A stretch of 64,000 bases of DNA from Owenia fusiformis (lineage: Eukaryota; Annelida; Polychaeta; Sabellida; Oweniidae), in NCBI GenBank assembly GCA_903813345.2, contig CAIIXF020000413.1, positions 1 to 64,000 on the forward strand, given 5' to 3'. The translations under genes were made by a program, and so were the position numbers. Below the pieces are notes generated by a model. The model saw only the letters and a list, made by a program, of their open reading frames with translations, was not told the origin of the DNA and ran no database searches. Below are positions 32,301 through 44,300 of the stretch, one piece after another (position 1 is the stretch's first letter; each line of letters starts with the position of its first letter).

Positions 32301-35300
32301 CTAGAATAGAGAGCCAATCATCTTGATTTTTCCAGGTAATCATGTACTTATCATGTCCTACCATTATGACAAGTTTCATTAAAGTTGATCAACTGGTTGC
32401 TATGAAAATGGAGATCATATGTTAAAAAGTACACATTTTCGTCAAAATGTAAGATACCCCATGAGACAAAACACATATTATTTTCATGAAATTGGAAGGA
32501 ATCACCATGAAACCATTTTAGAAAACTTATTCAAAGTATATTTGATAATATTAAATCAACTGCTGTTTCATCTTATCCACACAGTGGAATCTATTGCTGA
32601 TGATATATGGAAATGCAAGTAAATTTAGAAAGGGGATGTGGCACTTTTCCAAAGAATTCTTTATTTGTGTTCAACTTTTTGAAGAAAATAAGTAACCATT
32701 TGTCCTGAAATTAACAGATATTATTCACATCATTATGTTTGACTATCATGGAAAATTTCATCAGTGTTGGATTACTGGTTACTATGGTAAACAGATTTAT
32801 ACCCCATTGGTATAGGGGGGTACAATGAAAGCCATCTATAATTCCTAGAATATACAGCCATTCATCTTGATATTTACAGGTAATCATCTACTTATAATGC
32901 ACTACCACTATGACAAGTTTCATTAATGATTAACACTTGGTAGCTATGGTAACAGAAATAATTTATTAAAAAATACACATTAAGGAGATATTATGTATAA
33001 TTTCTAGAATAATCAATTAATGATCTTGATATTTATGGGTAATCATCTGCTTATCATGTCTTACCAGTATGACAAGTGCCATCAATGTTGGTAAATTGGT
33101 TGCTATGGTAACAGAAATCATTTCTTAAAAATTGCTTATCAAGGGGGTACTATGTATTATTCCCAGAATATTTAATCAATCATCTTGATATTTACAGGTA
33201 ATCATCTGCTTATCATGTCCTACCAGTATGACAAGTGACATCAATGTTGGTCAATTGGTTGCTCTGGTAACAGAAATAATTTGTTAAAAAGTGCACATTA
33301 AGGGGGTACTATGAAAGCCATGTATAATTCCTAGAATATTCAATCAATCATCTTGATATTTACGGGTAATCATCCGTTTACATGTCCTACCAGTATAACA
33401 AGTGCCTTCAATGTTGGTAATTTGGTTGCTATGGTAACAGAAATCATTTGTTAAAAGAGTACACATTTTCGTAAAAATCTAAGACTCATGCAACCTTTGA
33501 CATTAAGCACATAATATGTTCATCATTTTGGGAGAAATAAGCATGGAAACATTTCATAAAACTTATTACATCTCATCAATCATAACAGTGGACGCTTTAT
33601 TGCCATCACTGGTCATCAACGGACATGTTTTACACTCAGAGTAATGCATGCTGTTGTTCTCAACTTTTTTATGTCTGCTGGTTTTTTTCAACTGTTTATT
33701 GTTTTTAGAATTCATTAAGAAGCATTTCCAGTATTTTTAATTGGGTGTAATAGTTGTATATATCTCTTAGTTTGTTTATTACAAGTGACGTGGTAACTTG
33801 TTGATGGCAAAATAGAGCCAAATTGGCCAGACCAACCCATTCCACCTGATGATCTCATAGACATATAGTCACATAAAGATTGCAACGGATGCTTTGACAG
33901 AAGTAGACATTGAAAGATATATGAATGAGGATTTTGATGCAAGTGATATAAAAGATGACTAAGTGAGATCAGCTCATAATTTACTATGTCCCTACGCATA
34001 ATATGACAGCCGCATTCTACATAGTTTTATTATCATAAGCAAATACAATACATCAAATGGCCCAGATGAAATATCCATTGATTAAATATTATCAGACATA
34101 CTCAAAATAGGTTTTTTAAAATGTTTTCATGCTAATTCCTCCCAAATTGATGAAGATTTTCAATGTCTTAGGGTGTGTCTTAAAATTTTACGAAATGTGT
34201 ACTTTTTTAATAAATAGATTTCTACCCAAATTTGACCCACATTGATGAAACTTGTCATCATTGCAGGACATGATAAGTAGTAGATTGTCTGTAAATATCA
34301 TAATGATTGTTTTGATATTTAAGGAATTATAAATGGCTTTCATAGTACGCCCTAATGTGTAATTTTTAAGAAATGATTTCTGTTACCATAGCAACCATTT
34401 GCCCCGCATTTATGAACTTTGTCATATTGGAAGAACATGGTGAGTAGATAACTACCTGTCAATAACAAGATGATTGGTTAGATATTCTAGGAATTATATA
34501 TGGCTTTCATAGTACCTCCCTTAATGTGTACTTTTGAAAAAATGATTTATGTTTCCATAGCAACCAATAGGTACACATTTATGAAAATTGTCATGGTTGT
34601 AAGACATGATATGTAGACTATTACCTGTAAATATCAAGATGATTGGCTGTATATTCTAGGAATTATAGATGGCTTTCATTGTACCCCCATTAAAAATCAT
34701 ACCAAGGGGTATAAATCTGCATATTATAGTAACCAGTAAACCAACACTGATGAAACTTTCCATGATAGTCAAATACAATGATGTGAATAATATCTGTAAA
34801 AAACAGGACAATTGGTTATTTATTTTCTTCAAAAATTTGGGCACAAGTTAAGAATTCTTTGGAAAAGTGCCACGTCCCCTTTCTAAATTAATTTGCATTG
34901 CCATATAATCATGTGCAATATATTTCACTGTGTGGATAAGATAAAACAGCACTTGATTTAATATTATCAAACATACTCTGAATAAGTTTTCTAAAATGTT
35001 TTTATGATGTTTCTTTCCAATTTCATTAAAATAATATGTGTTTTGTCTCATGGGGTGTCTTACATTTTGACGAAATTGTGTACATTTTGACATATGATCT
35101 CCGTTTCCATAGCAACCAGTTGACTAACTTCGATGAAACTTATTACTTTTGTAGGACATGATAAGTACATGATTACCTGTAAATATCAAAATGATTGGTT
35201 GCAAATTCTAGGAATTTTACATGGCCTTCCTAGTACCCCCCTCAAAATCAAACAAGGGGGGTATAAATCTGAATATTTCCAAAACGCTGAAAAACTAGAC

Positions 35301-38300
35301 ACCAGTATTTTCAGAATCAATGTAGAATCATAAACCACAAATTACCTACATAAAGAGAACTTTGCTATTTTTCAAAACCGCTTTTACACCACGCTCATCC
35401 AGTATTAAGACATGATATGAAATGTGAAAGTATTTGTAGTGTCAAATAAAATGACTTTTTGGCAGTCCAAAAAAGCAACTCCACTGAGTAGCAAATCCCA
35501 CCAAACAAAATATGTCTTGATAAAAAACGACCAAAATTTCTTCTTGAACATTTCTTAGGTATCAACATATAAAATCTGAACCATATCTGTCCACTGGTAT
35601 TTGTGTTATCAAAGATTACTATTTTTTAGAAAAACGGCCATTTTGAAATTTTTGAGTTATCAAAGATTACGTTATTTTATTAAAAATGGTGACCATTTTG
35701 AAATTCTGCGTCTTAAGAGTGTCTTCTTGAGCAGAGCTCATTAATGTCTCTATCAGGATATAAAATTTGAAACAAATCAGTCCACTGGTATTTGAGTTGT
35801 CAAAGGTTACATTTTTTACAATTCAGACACCATCTTAAAAATCTCTTCTTCAGCAAAGCTCATTTGTCCCTATGTATCAGCATATAAAATCTGAACCAAA
35901 TCTGCCCACTGGTATTTGAATTATCAAAAATTATGTTTTTTACAAAAAATGGTGCCCATTTTAAAATTCAATAACCATGTTGAAAATGCCTTCCTGAGCA
36001 GAGCTTCTTTGTCTTTAGGCATCAGCATACAGTGTATAAAATTTGAACCAAATCCGTCCACTGGTATTGTATAAAATCTGAACCAAATCTGCCCACTGGT
36101 ATTTGAATTATCAAAAATTATGTTTTTTACAAAAAATGGTGCCCATTTTAAAATTCAATAACCATGTTGAAAATGCCTTCCTGAGCAGAGCTTCTTTGTC
36201 TTTAGGCATCAGCATACAGTGTATAAAATTTGAACCAAATCCGTCCACTGGTATTGGAGTTATCAAATATTACACATTTGATTGAAAACTGGCTGCCATT
36301 TTAAAATTTAGTAGCCATCTTGAAAATCCCTTCTTCAGCAAAGCTCTTTTGTCCCTAGGCATCAACATATAATATTTGAACCAAATCCGTTAACTATCAA
36401 AATATTTTGTTTAAACTTGAAGATCCAGTCAATCTTTAACTAAGCTCAGATCAAAGATAATTCTGTTACTGTACATGTATTTTATCCCAGTGCTGAATTC
36501 CAAAAGTAAGCACATTTTAGACCTGATCCATGGCTTGAGGAGTAGAACTCATGTTAACAAACAACTAAATCTTATATTATCATCCATAGACTCTAATTTC
36601 GTTCCTGGAAAATTAGGTCGATTACAATTAAATAAATTGATATTATCATCTAAAAAAAATTTATGGAAATCATTTTTTTTACTTTTCAGTTTTCTTAGAT
36701 CAATTTTTATACACATCAAAAGAATCACAATTACTCCCCAGATGCAAGTAGGTAGTTACCAGTTTCGCCACCAGGTGGCTGATTCTTTTCAAAACCACAT
36801 TTCTAGATGTAATTTTACATGTAGATTCCAAATATGACATCAGGTTGACTAAATTGTGAATTTTAATAACGTGAATCAAGATTATTTCTACTTGCATCTA
36901 GGATATTGAATTGAACATTTTTGAAATTGTCAATGCTACAATATATGACAAGCATTTGGTAGATATATATTTCACACATTGCAGCTATCAAAAAAGAAAA
37001 CCACCATCAGCCAATTACAAGATTACATCAAAACATTAAAAGAACGATATCCAGATATCACACTTCATCTTGAACAACTCAATGGTGAAGAACTTGAGAT
37101 TACAAAGTGGTTAAAGGAGATTGATACTATAAACAAAAACAAGATCAAAGGGGAGGTATCTGAAGAGAAGTGGCGGAGCAATCGAGAGAAGCATGTAAAG
37201 CTGCTAAGAAGAGTTGGTAACATACATCAGGCTATTGGTGAAAAGAAAAGAAGCCTATTTGAATATGTTAATGCTATTAGCATCTATGAAACTGGAATAG
37301 TACAATGTGGAAATGAAGTCCCTGAATTAGATCAGTATGTTAAGGACAAGAAGGCTGCCCTAGATCTTTTCTTTAAACAATGTATTGGGACAGAGTCACC
37401 AAATAATTACTTCATGGATGAAGATACAAATAAAGAGAAACTTAACGATATCAGGAGTGATTTAAGAAACAGAATACTAGACTTGGATACAAATGAAGCA
37501 TGTTACTGTTATAAAGCAGGGATCACTCACAAAGAAAGAATGGATCGTGAAGGAGAACGAGTCAAACAAAATGGAGAAATATTCAAGTGGATCCTGAATG
37601 AAATGAGAAAATTTGTTTCAACCCTGGTTGAACAAAGTATAGCCCTACTTAATTTTCATGAAACAGACTTTGCATTAATTGCATTTGGATCATTTTCAAG
37701 AACAGAGACAACACCCTTTTCTGATTTAGAGTTTGCGGTAGTACAGAACTCAGATAAATTAGAAATGGAACCTGAATACAGGGAAAGCATAGAGAAGTTG
37801 GTCATGATCCTTCATCTCAAGTTCCTATCATTTGGTGAAACAGTCCTACCAGCAATGGCCATACCTTCACTAAATGATACTGACCAAAATGATATAACAA
37901 AAGACTGGTATCTAGATTTACGAAGATTTGTCAGCATTAAACAAGGAATCTCATTTGATGGACTTATGCCACATGCAAACAAGACACCATACTTTGTTTC
38001 TCCTCAGTATCAAAGTTTTCAACTGACCAATACAAAGGCTGCATTCATCGCTAACTACAGCAATATGAAGGAAAATGAACTGAAACAGGTGCTATACTTC
38101 TTTAAAGGAGACTTCACCACAATCTTTGGAGATGAATCTATTGAGGTTGAAATGAAGGAGTGTTTTAAGAAGAATTCCGAGCAGAGACAAACAATATTGA
38201 AGCTTATTAAAAGTGAGCTCAAAGAGGATTTAGTTAAACATTCCTGCATCAAAAAAATATACGATAGCAAATACAAAAAGGAACTGATAAAGAAAGAATC

Positions 38301-41300
38301 ACTTCATGTGAAGAAAGAGCTGTACCGTTTGCCCAGTGTTGTTGTAAACAACCTACTTCATCTGCTCAACAGTAATGCAAATTCGATATGGGATGTTCAT
38401 GATCTTGAAGGATTAGAAAATGACAACATACATCACTTGAAGATGGCACTATCCAATGCAGCTGAGGTTAGACTGAGATGTTATGCAGGAAACAATGGCC
38501 AAGTTGATGAGCACCAAGGAAAACTATTGCCAGATTTTCTTGTATCTGATAACATTGGTCCTGATACCTTCAGTGAAGACCTCATAATGCGTTACTTTTA
38601 CACCGCTATACCACTTGCGCATGCTATTGAAGGTGAAAATTCGGCTGAGGCTGCACTCGAGAAATTTGGAAAAATATCTCTCTATGATCCATCAGTCCTG
38701 AACACTACAATTGCCTACCTACTGATGCGAAATACAGACAAGGCAAAGGAATGCCTACAAGAAGCCAATAAAACATTTAAGACTGAAGATCCAACACAGC
38801 TAATAATGCATATTCTATGCAATATCTACATTGATGATGACAATATCAGTAAGCCTTTTCTAGACAAATTGGCAATTACTGTTCTTGATACTAAGGACAT
38901 AGATTCCATGAACGCATATGGCAATGCTCTCTTACAAAAGGGGCACATTGATAAGGCTATTGAAGTTCTTGAGAAAAGTGTAGAGAAATCTGTCAATGAT
39001 AGGCGAAAAGTGACATCAATGACACTCTTGATGACAGCTTACAAGAAAGGGAACAGGACAACAGAATATGAAACTCTCATGAGGGAACACCCAGAAATGG
39101 AGGAGGTAAGGAACATCATTAAAGCAAATTATTCTTTCATTAATCTTCAAAATGACATCTTAGTTTTATCACAGATTTACATATACCTTTCATCTCTTAC
39201 AGACACTTCTTCAATTTTTCTTTAGATTTAAGTTGAGATGTTCTCCTTTTTAGATAAACAAACTCATATATGAGCTTGATGAAACAAAACAATTGCTGAA
39301 AAGTGAAAATCAAAAGGTAGGATAATATATCTATATAGTTTTACTGTCATAGTAGTCAGTTGTGTTGTTAATTAGTCAATATATATGTATAATGTACATG
39401 TATAATAAGGTCATGCACATTCTGGATAAGATAAACATATAAAGTTCTATTTTAATGTACATGTAATCCATAAACAATTCAAAATATCTGAAAAACAGAC
39501 AAACATTTATCTACACATTAACAAATGTTGAGATAAAACTTATTTGAACTTATTTGACAAAAACAGCTGATAAGCTCAATTTCCAACAAATATTTCTTAC
39601 ATTTTGAATCACCAATTCTCGTGATGTCTATCTTCTAAAACATTTGGATATTTTGTAACTTGATATTATAACTTGATAAGTAAAAGTTGTGGTAGCTGGA
39701 AAATCTTTCCAATTTCCACATCAGAATATTCTTATTCAATTCCAGGTAGTAAAGATGACAAGTGACATACAAGACATTAACCAAGACCTGTTTCAATCAA
39801 GGCAAACTATAGATGAAGAAAAGAATAGAAGGCGTTTAGAGGTACTGAATTCAATGTTAGTTAAGACTTTATTACAATTTTTTGTTTTATTATTCACCAT
39901 TTGATCGATCATTTTGAAATTTTCAGGGATGCTGAAAGACTACAACTTATATGGGCATCTGTGATTTTGGGCATGATGCATAATCTCTTTGGTGTCCAGT
40001 TTTGATTTTCATCCTGAAATCTTGTCTCTTCAACTGATGAGTGTTAGGGATTCAGGATGAAAACATCTTTATAAGATCACCCATTATATTAAGATCAACA
40101 GGATATTCAAGATATTTTCATTTTCAACATTCTATTGTAGGCTTATGAGCATTCATTAAAAATACAATCTGTGGAGATTGAACTGGCAAAGTCTCACAAT
40201 GATATGGAAGAAATGAGAACACTACATGCAATCAAGGTATTTATAAGAAATCTAAAGAAATAGAAAACACTGAACAAAACATGAAAAACATCAAACCACT
40301 CACCATTTTCAAGATTTCACTAAAGAAAAATTATTGGGAATGTGACATTTTCTCCTTTTGGTAGAGTTTATACCTTTGATATAGTGACAGGACGACATAT
40401 GAATATTAATATTAAGGAGAGGTTCTATGCCTATAAATGTTGAGCCAAATTTAAAAAACTGGTACTTGGGTCATCAACTCAAGGAGGATTGGAAGCCAGG
40501 GTTCCAACTCGATATTCTTTAATCTCCACGCATGCGTCATTTGCTATTCGTGTCTGTATAATTTGTACGACTGCATGGAGAATGACCCGATACTCTCCAA
40601 CAAAGCTATCGCTTGGTGATTGTTTTGCAGAATATCGGTGTTGCATTCTGGGAGCCAATCCTCCTTGGTCATCAACTATTACATTTTGTAATCAGACAAT
40701 GGTATTATGATGGTATCAGACAATTTTGACTCGGAATGCCTTGGAATGATTTTTGAAAAAAAAGATTTTCCCCGATGCTTTCTTTATCAAGATCATTCCA
40801 ATGCTATTCTAGCAATATTTGTTAAAAACCATAAAATACGATAGGATTTAACGAAAATCTAATAAAAGATTTATTTAGTTTCCGATCCAATTTCGAACTT
40901 TTGAAGCCTCCCCTTACAGGACATAATATTGATAATTCCTTCTTAAGGCATCAAGGCATCAGCCAATAAATTTTGAATCAAATCTGGTATTTGAGCTTAT
41001 TATCTGTAATTTATAATACTTTTGAAAAAATCTTTTTTATTCAGCAGCCATCTAAATGATTCATTCTTAAGCAATGTCCTATTCTGATAAAGCATCAACA
41101 CATAAAAATATTAGCCTGATAACTGGTATTTGAGTTATTAAGAATCACAACTATATTTTCACAAAAAATGGTTACCACTTTGAATTGAGTCATTCTTCTT
41201 ATATTTTGGACAAAATCTAATAACTGGTATTTCATTTTATTGAAGCTTTCAAAATCCCACAAGAGGCCAATCATAGAAAATTTCTTCTGAACAAGAATCC

Positions 41301-44300
41301 TTTTTCGTAAGACATCAGCCTGTATTGAATCTAATGCAAATCTAAAAACCACAATATGAGAAATCAAGAATTACATTTTTTAATTTGAATAAATATCATA
41401 TTTCCTTAGTCATTAACTTGAATCTATGCTGACAACAAGTATTTAAGTTATCAAAAAATTCATATATATCCATACTTAAAGTTTGTTCAGGATGAAAAGC
41501 ATTTTTGTGAAATACAACAAATATTTTTATTCTTATACATTTTTGTAGACTGCAGAACTACAATCCATGGAGAATGTTTTATCATTCCAATACTTTCTTG
41601 TAGGCTGCTGAACATTCATCAAAAGTACAATCCATGGAGAGTGAACTGGCAAAGTCACAAGACGATATGGAGAAAATGAGAAAACAACGTGCAACAGAGG
41701 TATTATACAAAAAATTTTTATTACCATCATTCTTCAATTAAACTCACAATCTTTTAAAGATATTTTCATTCGAATACCTTCTTGTAGGCTGCTGAATATT
41801 CATCAAAAGTACAATCAATGGAGAATGAACTGGCAAAGTCTTATGATGATATGGAGAAAATGAGAAAACAACATGCAACAGAGGTATTATATGATAAACT
41901 TCATTAGTGTCATTCTTCGATTTAAACTCACAAGTTTTTAAAGATATTTTCATTCCAATGGTTTCTTGTAGACTGCTGATCATTCATCAAAAGTACAATC
42001 AATGGAGAGTGAACTGGCAAAGTCACAAGACGATATGGAGAAAATGAGAAAAGAACATGCGACAGAGGAATTATACAATAAACTTTATTACTGTCATTCT
42101 TTAATTAAACTCACAAGTTTTGAAAGTTATTTTCATTCCAATGGTTTCTTGTAGACTGCTGAACATTCATCAAAAGTACAATCAATGGAGAATGAACTGG
42201 CAAAGTCACAAGACGATATGGAGAAAATGAGAAAACAACATGCAACAGAGGTATTATATATTAAACTTTTTACTGTCATTCTTCAATTAAACTCACAAGT
42301 TTTGAAAGATATTTTCATTCCAATGGTTTCTTGTAGACTGCTGAACATTCATCAAAAGTACAATCAATGGAGAATGAACTGGCAAAGTCACAAGACGATA
42401 TGGACAAAATGAGAAAACAACATGCAACAGAGGTATTATATAATAAACTTTATTACTGTCATTCTTCAATTAAATTCACAAGTTTTTAAAGATATTTTCA
42501 TTCCAATGGTTTCTTGTAGACTGCTGAACATTCATCAAAAGTGCAATCCATGGAGAATGAACTGGCAAAGTCACAAGACGATATGGAAAAAATGAGAAAA
42601 CAACATGCAACAGAGGTATTATATAATAAACGTTATTACTGTCATTCTTTATTTAAACTCACAAGTTTTTAAAGGTATTTTCATTCCAATAATGCTTCCT
42701 TGTAGGCTGCTGAACATTCATCAAAAGTACAATCCATGGAGACTGAACTAGCAAAGTCACAAGATGATAAGGAAAAAATGAGAAAAGAACATGCGACAGA
42801 GGTACTATACAATAAACTTCATTACTGTCATTCTTCAATTAATCTCACAAGTTTTTGAAGATATTTTCATTCTAATAATGGTTTCTTGTAGGCTGCTGAA
42901 TATTCATCAAAAGTACAATCCATGAAGAAAGATCTGGCGAAGTCTCATGACGATATGGAGAAAATGAGAAAGCAACATGTAACAGAGGCGAATTTATTCA
43001 AGAAATGTTAATTTATAATATCATTCATCTAATAAAATCACCATCTATTCAAGATATTTTCATTCGAATACCTTCTTGTAGGCGGCTGAATATTCATCAA
43101 AAGTACAATCCATGGAGAATGAACTGGCAAAGTCACATGATGACATGGAGAAAATGAGAAAACAACATGCAACAGAGGTGAATATATTCAAGAAATATTA
43201 ATCTATACCATCATTCATCTAATAAAACTAGAAAAACAGAAACTCCACGGAGTAGGAAATCCCACCAAACAAAACATATTATGCTTATTATAGCTAGTGT
43301 AAATGTTGAAATGTTTGTGCGCTTTGTGATAGAAGCATGAAATTTGGCACAAAGTTAGTTTATACCTTTGTGAACTAGGCATCATCATATAAAATTTGAA
43401 CCAAATCCGTTCAGTGGTATATGAGTTATCAAAGATTAGGTTTTTTACGAATATGGGCCGCCATCTTGAAATTCAGCCACCATCTTGAAAATTATTTCTT
43501 GAACAGAGCTACTGTGTCCCTAGGCATAATCATATAAAATTTCAACCAAATCTGTTCACTGGTATTTGAGTTATCAAAGATTACGTTTTTTACGAAAAAT
43601 TGCCGCCATTTTGAAATTAAGCGGCCATCTTGAAAATCTCTTTTTGTGCGAAACTCCTTTGTCCCTAGGCATCAGCATATAAAATTTGAACCAAATCCGT
43701 TCACTGGTATATGAGTTATCAAAGATTACGTTTTTTACGAATATGGGCCGCCAATTTGAAATTCAGCCGCCATCTTGAAAATTATTTCTTGAACAGAGCT
43801 ACTGTGTCCCTAGGCATAATCATATAAAATTTCAACCAAATCTGTTCACTGGTATTTGAGTTATCAAAGATTACATTTTATATGAAAAATTGCCTCCATT
43901 TTGAAATTAAGCGGCCATCTTGAAAATCTCTTTTTGTGCGAAACTCCTTTGTCCCTAGGCATCAGCATATAAAATTTGAACCAAATCCGTTCACTGGTAT
44001 GAGTTATCAAAGATTACGTTTTTTACGAATATGGGCCGCCATCTTGAAATTCAGCCGCCATCTTGAAAATTATTTCTTGAACAGAGCTAATGTGTCCCTA
44101 AGCATAATCATATAAAATTTCAACCAAATCTGTTCACTGGTATTTGAGTTATCAACGATTACGTTTTTTACGAAAAATTGGCGCCATTTTGAAATTAAGC
44201 AGCCATCCTGAAAATCTCTTTTTGTGCGAAACTCCTTTGTCCCTAGGCATCAGCATATAAAATTTGAACCAAATCCGTCAACTTGTATTTGAATTATCAA

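Noticed and set aside
36475-36837. 120-codon plus-strand ORF just before the nucleotidyltransferase exon
   Set aside because: No recognisable domain, strongly AT-driven composition, and no splice sites in the gene's phase.
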